From the NCBI GenBank assembly GCA_024400565.1, contig JAKSMQ010000024.1, positions 1-33,808 of the forward strand: 33,808 bases of DNA, written 5' to 3'. The DNA is from Bacteroidales bacterium. Lineage in GTDB: Bacteria > Bacteroidota > Bacteroidia > Bacteroidales > P3. The translations under genes and the position numbers were made by a program. Position 1 is the stretch's first letter; every line of letters starts with the position of its first letter. The notes beneath the pieces are model-generated. The model searched no databases. It was not told the DNA's origin and saw nothing but the letters and a program-made list of their open reading frames with translations. Below are positions 1 through 8,162 of this stretch, one piece after another.

Positions 1-13
1 GACTGGCTCTATA

Positions 14-55
14 GTGCCTTTAGGGTGCCTTTAGGGTGCCTTTAGGGTGCCTTTA
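14..55. repeat. 11-bp tandem repeat, about 3.8 copies
   Basis: Four head-to-tail copies of the unit gtgcctttagg (14-24, 25-35, 36-46, and 47-55 partial), all identical over the bases present. The array is followed directly by an imperfect inverted repeat (ctttacccc / ggggctaaag, about 51-70). It lies about 100 bp upstream of the start codon at 155, so it could be part of that gene's upstream region or the tail of a gene outside the window. Perfect copies suggest recent slippage or expansion. Confidence 0.85.
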
Positions 56-102
56 CCCCCGGGGCTAAAGAAAGCATATAGACATAGGCCCGCCACAACG
101 AA

Positions 103-114
103 ATCAGTACTGAT
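103..114. promoter_or_regulatory. 12-bp perfect palindrome upstream of the 155-1423 gene
   Basis: The sequence atcagtactgat is its own reverse complement. It lies just upstream of a TA followed by a run of seven T and a G (120-129), which loosely resembles the Bacteroidota -7 box TAnnTTTG but with the wrong spacing. A dimeric regulator could bind such a site, but a role as operator is inference only. Confidence 0.3.
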
Positions 115-154
115 CTAAATATTTTTTTGTTTCACTTTTAAAACTTTTTACATT

Positions 155-1423
155 ATGGGTAAAATTATCGGAACCGCTCCCGGTTCAATCTCAGGCTCGG
201 TAGGCAACTACACCTACCGCAACACCAAAGACGGATACATCGTATCTGAAAAGGTAAAGAAAATCCACGGAAAGAAGACCCTGCGCCAGCACATGGTCAA
301 CCTCCGCATTTCCAACCTCGCTCATCTCTACAACAGCTTCGGACGCAGCTTGGAAGGTGCTTTCGAGAACATCCCTTCCAACCAGACAGCTCAGTCTGCG
401 TTCATGAAGGCCAACTTCAACTCTGTGCCTATCTACTTTACCAAGGCTGCTTCTGACTTCGGCGCCTGCGTGGCAACTCCCGTTCAGATCTCTCGCGGCT
501 CTCTCCACTCTATCCTCGTGACCGAAAACGAGATTCCTCACACCAACATCGTGCTGGGCAGTCTGGCCATCGACGCCAACACCACCATCGCCCAGTTCTC
601 TCAGGCTGTGCTCGGCAATCCCGGCTACGAGAACGGCGACCAGCTCTCGTTCTTCTCCCTCATCCAGGGCAGCCGCACCTTCGGCGACATTCAGGGCATC
701 CCCGTGGTGACCAACAACCGCTACGAGGTGACCCTCGACGTGCTCGACACCGACCACAAGCTCTACGACCTCGTGGGCTCCTACGGATTCGCTACCGTGG
801 CCGACGGCGGTGTGAACTACCTCGGCTGCAGCGTGGCTCCCGCAACGGGCGCATACGCCTGGGTGCACAGCCGTGGCGTGGGCGAAGACCTCCGCGTCAG
901 CACCCAGTTCCTCATCGCAAGCAACGCCCAGGTCATCGCCAGCTGGACCGGCGACGCGGCGCTCATCAAGGCTGCCGACAGCTATGGCGGTTACAAGGCC
1001 GTGCATTTCCTCGAGCCTGGCGAAAGCTCTGCCAGCGTATTTATCGAGGAGGGAAGCGACGTGCAGACCGGTGCCGTGCCCAGCGGCAGCTTCTCGCTGA
1101 CCAGCGGCTCAACTACCGTTAACCAGAGCACTGCAAACCGTACTCTCCTCTCCGCAGGTGAGGTGACCATCAACATCCAGGGTACCAACATGAGCAACTT
1201 CAACCAGCCCGTCAAGCTGCGCATGTACGACACCAGCAACGGCACCAGCGCTGTTGATGTCGACGCTACCAAGGATGCTGCCGTATCGACCTCCAGCGTT
1301 GCTGTCTTCAAGGCTACCGTGGCTGCAGGCCATCTCTACCTCGGCGCTGTCCTGCTCAACGGCAACGTCATCAAGACCTATACACCTACCGGTGGAACTG
1401 GTGGCGGTTACGACGGTGACTAA
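155..1423 (+). CDS. Uncharacterised 422-aa protein, DUF6266-like N-terminus
   Basis: I do not know its function. The first ~95 residues (GTAPGSISGSVGN, then a basic stretch, then a Q...NLRISNLAHLYNSF region) recall the N-terminus of the DUF6266 proteins common in Bacteroidota; this is from memory of the family pattern. The remainder (~100-405) is Ser/Thr/Gly/Val-rich and looks like beta-sandwich material, ending in a Gly-rich tail (GGTGGGYDGD). No signal peptide, lipobox or membrane segment is visible, so export by Sec is not indicated. Codon use leans strongly to C- or G-ending codons (ATC, CTC, GTG, CGC, AAG), richer in GC than most neighbours, as in a highly expressed or transferred gene. 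It stands alone, closed by its own terminator. The start at 155 follows an A/T-rich leader. A structural or surface-assembled role is possible but not shown. Confidence 0.75.
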   Translation: MGKIIGTAPGSISGSVGNYTYRNTKDGYIVSEKVKKIHGKKTLRQHMVNLRISNLAHLYNSFGRSLEGAFENIPSNQTAQSAFMKANFNSVPIYFTKAASDFGACVATPVQISRGSLHSILVTENEIPHTNIVLGSLAIDANTTIAQFSQAVLGNPGYENGDQLSFFSLIQGSRTFGDIQGIPVVTNNRYEVTLDVLDTDHKLYDLVGSYGFATVADGGVNYLGCSVAPATGAYAWVHSRGVGEDLRVSTQFLIASNAQVIASWTGDAALIKAADSYGGYKAVHFLEPGESSASVFIEEGSDVQTGAVPSGSFSLTSGSTTVNQSTANRTLLSAGEVTINIQGTNMSNFNQPVKLRMYDTSNGTSAVDVDATKDAAVSTSSVAVFKATVAAGHLYLGAVLLNGNVIKTYTPTGGTGGGYDGD

Positions 1424-1431
1424 ACAAAAGG

Positions 1432-1468
1432 GGGAGGGTTTAACCCCCTCCCTCTTTCTTCTCTTCTA
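1432..1468 (+). terminator. Rho-independent terminator after the 155-1423 gene
   Basis: A 7-bp perfect stem gggaggg / ccctccc (1432-1438 with 1446-1452) with loop tttaacc begins nine bases after the stop codon. A pyrimidine-rich, T-heavy tract (tctttcttctcttct) follows. It isolates the orphan gene transcriptionally. Confidence 0.8.
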
Positions 1469-1823
1469 TTCTTGTTCGAGTTTTTCGCAAACCTGTATTT
1501 CGAATTTTTGGTGTCCGCTAAACTTTCATTACGGAAATTGTTTTGATACTAATATACCCTAATAAACTATGGTCTGTAATAGTCAAATAATATGCAAAAG
1601 CATAAACCCAGTTGAACAGAGACCCCAAAAGTAGTATCACCTTTATTTTGGGCGTAAATATGAACATCTATAATATGAACCTATCTAGGGTTGCTAGCCG
1701 AGAAGGAATGCAGCTACAACCACTAAAGAAAGGGCACATATTACATTACAGGGAGACCATACTGGGGTACTGAAAGAATAGACCTAAGACCTTCAAATCG
1801 AGGAAAAGAGATATAAGAAAAGC
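1469..1823. other. Gene-free interval between convergent genes
   Basis: About 350 A/T-rich bases between two terminators. I see no ORF with family character, no tRNA-like fold and no clear repeat. It may be the residue of a decayed gene or simple spacer. Confidence 0.5.
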
Positions 1824-1853
1824 AAACAAGGCGGCCCGAAGGTCGCCTTGTTT
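1824..1853 (-). terminator. Terminator of the T9SS type A cargo gene
   Basis: A perfect 10-bp stem aaacaaggcg / cgccttgttt (1824-1833 with 1844-1853) encloses a loop that can form a further cc/gg pair. On the minus strand it lies about 23 bases beyond the stop codon at 1876-1878 and is followed by a T-rich tract. It is nearly symmetric, so it may work in both directions. Confidence 0.85.
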
Positions 1854-1875
1854 TATAGATTTAGAAATTTATCGC

Positions 1876-4407
1876 TTATTTTACGATGAGTTTCTCAACC
1901 TTGGTGAAGTTGCTGTTGTTGATGCGTACGAAGTAAGCACCCTTAGCAAGACCATTGAGTTCGATGGTCTGTGCAGTTTCAGCATTCATCTTAATGTTGC
2001 GGATTACGCGGCCGCTCATGTCGATGATAGCTACGTTAACCATACCCTCAACACCTGCGATGGTGAGCTGAGTAGCGGAAGTAGCGGGGTTGGGCTGAAG
2101 TTTCATGGTTACGTTAGCAGCAACGGGATCGATACTTTCTCTATATTCCTTGAAGGTGCAACGGATAGTAGAAGGATCGGAACCGATGGAGAAGCGGTTG
2201 GTAGCTTCGCCCTCGATGAAGTTATCCTCGTCGGATTCGTCGTTGGTGAATACAACTTCGCCGTTTTCGAAGATCTGGTCGATGATGTAACCAGTTTCGG
2301 GAACGAATACGTAGGTCTGAGAAGAGTTAGCAATTACGTCGAGAGTAGTACCACAGAGATCGTTGTAGCCGAGGTCATAGATAGCACCATTTTCACCACA
2401 TTCGAAGGAAACGGTGGTCATAGGACGCTCCTCGTAAGGACCAACAATCATACGAATCATAGGATATGCATCCCAGCTGAAGAAATGCCAAGTTGCATCG
2501 TAAGGATCGAGAATGAGGGTGGTGTAAGGATTAGGAACGCCAGGAACGCGGGAGTAACCTTCCATACCAGGCTCGCGACCGAACCAAGTAGCGGTGGTGT
2601 CGTCGAGGGTGTAGTAGAAGTTGCGGTTTGCTGCTACAGAGAAGTAACCGTTTTCAGCGAGCTGATAACCGATACGGTAAGCAGTATTGGGGAGAAGTTC
2701 GGGCTGGTTGGGGAAGTCGATGGTGATGGTGTTGTAGGAACCGGGAGTAGCATACTCGAGGTTGTTGGTGTTGTTGAGGTCGCTCTGCTGTACGTAGTAG
2801 GTGTTAGCACCAGTTTCTTCGTTAAGGAAGTATACGCTGTGACCATCAGCGGTGGTAACGCAAGAGTCGCGACGGAGCATAGCAGCGATGTTTACGCCAG
2901 CCTCAGCACCGCCAGGATAGGTAGAAGCAACGAGTTCAACGCCCTTGATGCGCCAACCTGCAGGTACATTGTCACCAGTTACGTAGCTGTTGAGTACGGT
3001 GTAACCGGGCTCATCCCACTGGATCTCTTCGTTGTCGTAGCCAGAGCTGTAGGAGCTCTCAGATACCATACCATAGATGAAGTAGCTGAATTTGGTGAGA
3101 ACGCCGTTGTCGCGTGCCCAAACAGCGCTACCGTTGTTGAGACCGTTTACGGTGTAACCAATGGTATCATAAGTGATGGAGTCATAGATGTGGTTGATAG
3201 CGTTGGTGGTAATGTCACCAAATACGAAATGCATACCAGCGTTCTGAGTGGGGAGGATAGCGGTAGGACCGCTGGGGGTGTTAGCGGTAGGATCGTCGGT
3301 GATGAAACCCCAGCCGTTTACTGCCCACCAGCCTTTGGGGTCAACGAGTACGTTGGTGTCAACGCCGCTGTTAACCTGGTTGAGGGTAACGGTAGCTGCT
3401 ACTACAGAAGGAGTGGAGAGGCTTTCCATAGTGTTGAGGGTACCACGAACGTTGGTCTGGTTTGCATAACCAGTGTTCTTAAATTTAGCATTCCATACCA
3501 TGGGAACCTGAAGACCCTGAGGAATCATCTGATAGAAGCCCTCGAAGTACTGGTTCTGGACAGAGGTAAGGCTGTTAGCGGGTGATTCGATAACCTGAAC
3601 ATCGTCTACTGCCCACCAGTAACCGTAGATACCACCGGCATTGGAGTTAGACTGCCAACGGATACGGAGGGAGAGGTTAGCCTGACCTGCGCAAGCAGCG
3701 GGAAGAGTGGTGCGGAGGTAACCGCGGGTAATATCGTTTACTTCGATATCAATGCCTCTAACATTGATTTCAACAGAAGTCCAAGAGGTACCATCGGTGC
3801 TGTAGTCGATGAAGCACTGGTCGCGGTTGAACTTACGATAGTACTGGTAGAAACGGATGTCTACGAGGGGAACGCCTGTGGTGCTCAAGCTACCTACAGA
3901 AAACCAGGTATTGAAGTTACCTGCATTGCCGTGACCACCCCATCCACCATACTGGTCGAGCATAGCGAGAACCATGTAACCATTGGTAGGAGTAGCGGAA
4001 CGGAAGGGGAACTGGCTGCCGCTGAAGTAGTAACCAGCGAAAGCAGGATAGTTGGTAGCCATGCTAGCTACGTAAGTGCTGGTAGTATCTTCCCAACGAC
4101 GCCAAATGCTGCTGTAAGCAGTCTGGGTGTGAGCGTAGTCGGTTCCAACAGCTGCACCGTCAACGATGTCAGTTGCAGAAAGGTTACCAACAGTAGGAGC
4201 AGTAGCAAAGTCATTAGTGAAAATGACGTCACCACCAGCTTTGCTGAAGATGGATGCATTGTAGCCAGCAGCCTGGTCGTTTTCAACAACCATTTTGGTA
4301 GCCTGCATGTCCTTTACAACATTAGCCTTGTTGGCCTTGTTGTTTACTTGTGCAAATGCGAGGGTAGCGCACATTGCAAAGCAGAGAACGGTTAATGTTT
4401 TTTTCAT
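1876..4407 (-). CDS. Secreted protein with T9SS type A sorting domain
   Basis: An 843-residue exported protein. Residues 1-19 form a Sec signal peptide (Lys-Lys start, hydrophobic core, cleavage after AFA). Residues ~58-275 look like a jelly-roll/MAM-like beta domain of the kind common in Bacteroidales secreted proteins (FTNDF near its start, WWAVDDVQVIE at its end). The centre (~280-670) is Asn/Thr/Tyr-rich without a family I recognise. Residues ~670-760 resemble a bacterial repeat (Flg_new-like) domain with the pattern ECGENGAIY...ETGYIIDQIFENGEVV. The last ~80 residues carry the T9SS type A signal: LQPNPA, then IIDMSGRVIR, then AKGAYFVRI, ending KVEKLIVK. Such proteins are moved across the outer membrane and usually anchored to A-LPS or released. 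No catalytic motif is visible, so adhesion or a surface-structural role is as likely as enzymatic. A terminator follows and a promoter-like site precedes it. Confidence 0.85.
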   Translation of the reverse strand: MKKTLTVLCFAMCATLAFAQVNNKANKANVVKDMQATKMVVENDQAAGYNASIFSKAGGDVIFTNDFATAPTVGNLSATDIVDGAAVGTDYAHTQTAYSSIWRRWEDTTSTYVASMATNYPAFAGYYFSGSQFPFRSATPTNGYMVLAMLDQYGGWGGHGNAGNFNTWFSVGSLSTTGVPLVDIRFYQYYRKFNRDQCFIDYSTDGTSWTSVEINVRGIDIEVNDITRGYLRTTLPAACAGQANLSLRIRWQSNSNAGGIYGYWWAVDDVQVIESPANSLTSVQNQYFEGFYQMIPQGLQVPMVWNAKFKNTGYANQTNVRGTLNTMESLSTPSVVAATVTLNQVNSGVDTNVLVDPKGWWAVNGWGFITDDPTANTPSGPTAILPTQNAGMHFVFGDITTNAINHIYDSITYDTIGYTVNGLNNGSAVWARDNGVLTKFSYFIYGMVSESSYSSGYDNEEIQWDEPGYTVLNSYVTGDNVPAGWRIKGVELVASTYPGGAEAGVNIAAMLRRDSCVTTADGHSVYFLNEETGANTYYVQQSDLNNTNNLEYATPGSYNTITIDFPNQPELLPNTAYRIGYQLAENGYFSVAANRNFYYTLDDTTATWFGREPGMEGYSRVPGVPNPYTTLILDPYDATWHFFSWDAYPMIRMIVGPYEERPMTTVSFECGENGAIYDLGYNDLCGTTLDVIANSSQTYVFVPETGYIIDQIFENGEVVFTNDESDEDNFIEGEATNRFSIGSDPSTIRCTFKEYRESIDPVAANVTMKLQPNPATSATQLTIAGVEGMVNVAIIDMSGRVIRNIKMNAETAQTIELNGLAKGAYFVRINNSNFTKVEKLIVK

Positions 4408-4518
4408 TGTATTGAATTTTGATTAATAATTAATTTTCGTACCTTTAGGATACAATCATTTCATTACGTGTTTTTTAGTTCAATAAATACCGCTGTAGAG
4501 ACGGTGCCTATTTCGGTG

Positions 4519-4550
4519 CAAATATATATCAATTTCTTGACATGGAGAAA
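4519..4550 (-). promoter_or_regulatory. Bacteroidota-type promoter for the T9SS type A cargo gene
   Basis: On the minus strand the -7 box TATATTTG (plus-strand caaatata at 4519-4526) matches TAnnTTTG exactly. About 20 bases upstream is TTTC (plus gaaa, 4547-4550), a 3-of-4 match to the -33 TTTG. This would give a leader of roughly 105 nt before the start at 4407. Confidence 0.5.
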
Positions 4551-4648
4551 TATTTATTGATTTTTTTTGATTTTTTATCATTCCGACATACCAAATCTGC
4601 CAAAGTTGAGTTATATTAAATGTAGCGCACACGTGTTACATAATTTAT

Positions 4649-6211
4649 ATGAATAAAAGACGATTCTTATTTTTATTGCTGATATTCCCCTTCCTGACCA
4701 TAGGCTGCCGCTCTGGTCAGAAGTCTGCTACTACTGTCCCTAAGCGCTATGAGCGTAGACCTATTGTAGAGGTTAGCGAGAAGCAACTTGGTCTCGACGC
4801 CGCCCTCATTGAGGCCAAGATGCAGAAAGAGGCGGGCAACCGCTCCAAGGCCGAGGCAGGCTACCGCTCCATACTGGCACAGGAGCCCCACTATGGTGGA
4901 GCTAACTACGAACTGAGCGTGCTTCTGATGCAGATGGGGCGTATGGACAGCGCTCTGGTCTATGCCGAGCGTGCCGTGGCATGCTGCGATACGAATATAT
5001 GGTATCATCACCAGCTGGCCCAATGTCTTCAGCTGACAGGCAACTACAAGCGCCTCCACCAGGAACTGGAGACTATCATCAGTCTCAAACCTGCCGACTT
5101 GAACAATTACTACGCGCTCTCCAACAGCTACCTTGACGACGGGAATGTGCCAAAAGCCATAGAGGTAATCAACCGAGTAGAGAAGATGGTAGGTGTAAAC
5201 GAAGAGATGTCGCTTCACAAACAGCGTCTGTGGAACGCTATCAACCGACCGGACAAAGCTTTGCAGGAGATAGAGAAACTGGCTCAGGCCACGCCCAACG
5301 ATGCCAAATACAATCTCCTGATGGCCAACAGCTACATGAACCAGAAGAACTATCCCAAGGCAAAGGATTATCTCGACAGAGCGGTTGCGGCTGATCCCGA
5401 CGACGGATATATACAGATGATACTGGCCTCTTACTACAAAGAAACCGGCCAGAAAGAACCCGCTTATCAGGCTCTGCGGAAAGGGCTGCTCAGCAACGCG
5501 TTCGAGCCCAGTTCCAAGATGCAATTACTCTCAGAGTTCTATACCCCCGAGGAGTTCTACGGTTCTTGCGCAAGCTATACATTCCCTCTTCTTGAAGAGC
5601 TGATGGCTCAAAGTCCTGACCCCGATGCCTATGCTGTATTCTATGGAGATGTGCTGATGCGCCAGGAACGCTACCCCGAGGCTATTCAGCAGTTTGAGAA
5701 ACACCTCGCCAAGGACAGTAGCGACTTTCACGTATGGGAAGCCTTATTGGTTTGCGACATGGAGGCGATGCTCAAGGCCGGCAAAGGAGATGCTGCTACG
5801 ACTGAGCAGACCAAGAAGCATGCCCTGCGTGCCAAAGAACTTTTCCCTCTTATCTCCATGCCCTACTACGCGCTTGCTTATGCCTACGAAAACGAGGGTA
5901 ATATGAAAGAATGTTATGCCAACTATGAGAGAATCCTTTCTATACGCTCGGACGACGCTATGGTTCTTAACAGCTATGCATGGACTCTCGTTGAGCATAA
6001 CGAGCAGCTGGAGAAGGCTCTTCTTCTGTCAGAGAAGTCCGTCAAACTAAGTCCTGATGACCCTCATCATCTCGACACTTATGCTTGGATTCTCTATAAA
6101 CTGGGACGCCGGCAGGAGGCTCTAACCAACATTCGTAAGGCCGTAAAACTCGACAAGAACAAGACCGAAGAGATACTCTCCCATCTCAAGGAGATAGAGT
6201 CTCACCAATAA
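4649..6211 (+). CDS. Tetratricopeptide-repeat lipoprotein
   Basis: 520 residues. The N-terminus is a lipoprotein signal: basic MNKRR, hydrophobic core, and a lipobox TIGC with acceptor Cys20, predicting a lipid-anchored envelope protein. The body is a string of TPR helices from about residue 52 to 515; repeats are clear near 52-86 (AGNRSKAEAGYRSIL), 88-120, 210-245 (NQKNYPKAKDYLDRAVAADP), 320-355 and 440-515. TPR proteins act as protein-binding scaffolds; the partner here is unknown. In Bacteroidota a TPR lipoprotein next to a DUF4292 lipoprotein is a recurrent pair, as I recall from Bacteroides genomes. The next gene starts ten bases after this stop, so they are very likely co-transcribed. 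No clean promoter box was found upstream. Confidence 0.85.
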   Translation: MNKRRFLFLLLIFPFLTIGCRSGQKSATTVPKRYERRPIVEVSEKQLGLDAALIEAKMQKEAGNRSKAEAGYRSILAQEPHYGGANYELSVLLMQMGRMDSALVYAERAVACCDTNIWYHHQLAQCLQLTGNYKRLHQELETIISLKPADLNNYYALSNSYLDDGNVPKAIEVINRVEKMVGVNEEMSLHKQRLWNAINRPDKALQEIEKLAQATPNDAKYNLLMANSYMNQKNYPKAKDYLDRAVAADPDDGYIQMILASYYKETGQKEPAYQALRKGLLSNAFEPSSKMQLLSEFYTPEEFYGSCASYTFPLLEELMAQSPDPDAYAVFYGDVLMRQERYPEAIQQFEKHLAKDSSDFHVWEALLVCDMEAMLKAGKGDAATTEQTKKHALRAKELFPLISMPYYALAYAYENEGNMKECYANYERILSIRSDDAMVLNSYAWTLVEHNEQLEKALLLSEKSVKLSPDDPHHLDTYAWILYKLGRRQEALTNIRKAVKLDKNKTEEILSHLKEIESHQ

Positions 6212-6221
6212 TACTCTTGCT

Positions 6222-6857
6222 ATGAAAGACTTCCGACTACTCATACCATTTCTTGCAATAGGCCTATTGTTTGCCTCGTGTCGCAGCCATAAGAATCTTC
6301 CCTCTCGCCCCATGCAGCAGGACGACACACCTATGGTTGAGAATCCAATAGTGACACCCGAACCGGAAAATCCCTACGTTGCCCCCGACGAACCCTCCTA
6401 CTCTACCCTACAGGCCAACATCATCTGCAAGACCAATGGCATGAGCGCCAACGGACAGCTACGTATGATAAAAGACAGCGTTATATGGGTCAGTCTCAAC
6501 AAGATTATCGAACTGGGACGCGCCAAAATTACGCCCGATTCTGTACTGGTCCACATTAAGCCCACCAACGAATACATCCGCATTCCGATGAAAGAACTTG
6601 AGAGTCAGTATGGGCTTGATTTTGCTACCATCCAGGCCATCTTTACCGGGAGCGATGTCACTAACCGCATACTTCACACCTCCAGTTCTGACTTCATCAA
6701 GGTAGACAATATGGCGTTACCGCAGAGTATTGCCGTCCGGTCTCTTCTTCCGCAACTCAAGGCCACGGGCGAAGTAAGGCTGAGTCAATTCATCCTCAAC
6801 AAAGCCCTCTCCATTCCCTTCCAAATACCCAAGTCTGCAAGTCCATTCAACTATTAA
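6222..6857 (+). CDS. DUF4292 lipoprotein (LolA/LolB-like fold)
   Basis: 211 residues with a lipoprotein signal: hydrophobic core and lipobox FASC with Cys20 as acceptor. A Pro/Glu-rich linker (~28-60) leads to a compact beta-rich domain (~62-205) with the pattern of DUF4292: YSTLQANIICKTNG, then LRMIKDSVIWVSLNKIIELGRAKITPDSVLV, then YGLDFATIQAIFTG. To my knowledge DUF4292 belongs to the LolA/LolB-like lipoprotein-carrier superfamily, so a role in holding or inserting lipidated or hydrophobic cargo at the outer membrane is plausible, but the biochemistry is not shown. It follows the TPR lipoprotein by ten bases, and another exported protein of similar character follows 39 bases after its stop. 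Confidence 0.8.
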   Translation: MKDFRLLIPFLAIGLLFASCRSHKNLPSRPMQQDDTPMVENPIVTPEPENPYVAPDEPSYSTLQANIICKTNGMSANGQLRMIKDSVIWVSLNKIIELGRAKITPDSVLVHIKPTNEYIRIPMKELESQYGLDFATIQAIFTGSDVTNRILHTSSSDFIKVDNMALPQSIAVRSLLPQLKATGEVRLSQFILNKALSIPFQIPKSASPFNY

Positions 6858-6896
6858 GATCAATTCTTCAATCTGTAACCTAAAACTCATTCCGAT

Positions 6897-7664
6897 ATGA
6901 AACGTTTTCTCCCTTTTCTGATACTCATTCTCCTTGCCGTAGACAATGTCCGAGGCCAGGAGACTGACTCTGCCGCCTGGGTCGTAAACCGCTACATGCA
7001 GTTGCTCAACTACGATGCACTCAACCATCCCGACAGCATGCTGTATATCGAGAGCAAAGTCTTCAACCGCGATATTCCTGGAGACACTCTCGTAATGAAA
7101 CGATGGTTTGCCTATCCGAATACCGACCGCATCGAACTATGGGTAAAAGATAAATGTACTATGGGGCTGCTCCGCGACGGCAAAAAGAATTTCTATCGAC
7201 TGCACCCGGAGAGAAAGGTATGGACCGCCATTGACAGGTCGGCCTATCTAGACTATCAGAGTTCCTACGATTTTCATGGACCTCTCTATCATTGGGACAT
7301 GAATGGTATGGAACTTTCCTATAAAGGAATCGTGAAGATAAACAACCAGGAAGCCTATAGCGTATTTGTCCGTTCGCCCTTCGGATGGGACCGATATTAT
7401 CTCTTTGAAAAAGAATCGGGGCTACTTTTCCTTGTCAACGTTATGGAGACCTCTCTTAATCCCGAAGACGCATTTATAAACAAGGCCCTCAAACTCGACT
7501 GGCGTATGACTCACGAATATATTCCTCTGGGACAAAGCCTGCTTCCCTCGGCAGAGAGCTACCAGAACAGAGAAGGCATAACCATCATCAAGCATACCTA
7601 CTCCTATCTGCCTATCGACCGCAAACTCTTCGACAACCCCATCCAACAGAAGAAAAAGAAATGA
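6897..7664 (+). CDS. Exported LolA-like protein, function unassigned
   Basis: 255 residues. An N-terminal signal peptide (MKRFLPFLILILLAVDN, likely cleaved near RGQ at residue ~21) has no lipobox cysteine, so the product should be periplasmic rather than lipidated. The mature part has the rhythm of the outer-membrane lipoprotein-sorting (LolA-like) superfamily: a helical start (WVVNRYMQLLNYDAL), a strand with a positively charged edge (RWFAYPNTDRIELW), a GLLRDGKKNFYRLHP turn, and a late strand block (YYLFEKESGLLFLVNVME). This resemblance is by eye and not certain. The C-terminus is a Lys run (QQKKKK). Its stop overlaps the start of tadA by four bases (ATGA), so translation may be coupled. In Bacteroides I recall an EnvC-type murein hydrolase activator after the DUF4292 gene; here this protein takes that place. 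Confidence 0.6.
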   Translation: MKRFLPFLILILLAVDNVRGQETDSAAWVVNRYMQLLNYDALNHPDSMLYIESKVFNRDIPGDTLVMKRWFAYPNTDRIELWVKDKCTMGLLRDGKKNFYRLHPERKVWTAIDRSAYLDYQSSYDFHGPLYHWDMNGMELSYKGIVKINNQEAYSVFVRSPFGWDRYYLFEKESGLLFLVNVMETSLNPEDAFINKALKLDWRMTHEYIPLGQSLLPSAESYQNREGITIIKHTYSYLPIDRKLFDNPIQQKKKK

Positions 7665-8107
7665 GCATCTTCGATAATCCCGACGAATTCTTCATGCAAC
7701 AGGCTCTCATCGAGGCCCGTGCCGCTCGCGACGAGGGCGAGATTCCCATTGGAGCCGTAATCGTAAGCAACGGAAACATAATTGCACGCGGCCATAACAA
7801 CACCGAGCGACTCAACGATGTTACAGCCCACGCCGAAATGATAGCCTTTACAGCTGCCGCCGAGACACTTGGAGGCAAATATCTCCCCAACTGCACGCTC
7901 TATGTTACTGTAGAGCCTTGCTTTATGTGTGCCGGGGCTGCAGGATGGACCCAGATTGGCCGAATCGTATACGGAGCTTCCGACCCCAAGCGAGGATTCT
8001 CCAAGATGGGCCGAGACATGCTCCACCCCAAGACCGAGGTCGTAAGCGGAGTTATGGAAGAAGAATGTGGCTCGCTTATGAAAGAATTCTTCCGCAACAA
8101 AAGATAA
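7661..8107 (+). CDS. tadA: tRNA-specific adenosine deaminase
   Basis: 148 residues, typical for TadA. It deaminates the wobble adenosine (A34) of tRNA-Arg(ACG) to inosine. The cytidine-deaminase-like zinc site is intact: His57-Ala58-Glu59 (H ligand plus proton-shuttle Glu) and Pro86-Cys87-Phe-Met-Cys90 (two Cys ligands). An IPIGAVIV strand (29-36) and a GHNN substrate loop (44-47) fit the family; residues ~100-125 carry the YGASDPKRGF stretch. The start ATG overlaps the preceding stop (ATGA). That start is preferred because the FFMQQALIEARAA helix expected at the N-terminus begins right after it. Confidence 0.93.
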   Translation: MSIFDNPDEFFMQQALIEARAARDEGEIPIGAVIVSNGNIIARGHNNTERLNDVTAHAEMIAFTAAAETLGGKYLPNCTLYVTVEPCFMCAGAAGWTQIGRIVYGASDPKRGFSKMGRDMLHPKTEVVSGVMEEECGSLMKEFFRNKR

Positions 8108-8162
8108 TTGTATACGTCCCTTAATCCTATTGAAAAGAAATAACATTAAAACATAAAAATCC

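Noticed and set aside
14-375. CRISPR-like repeats
   Set aside because: The 11-bp units are contiguous without spacers, so this is a plain tandem repeat.
2485-3585. Long plus-strand ORF opposite the T9SS type A gene
   Set aside because: It is antisense to a gene with signal peptide, sorting domain, promoter and terminator; it has no domain and no start context.
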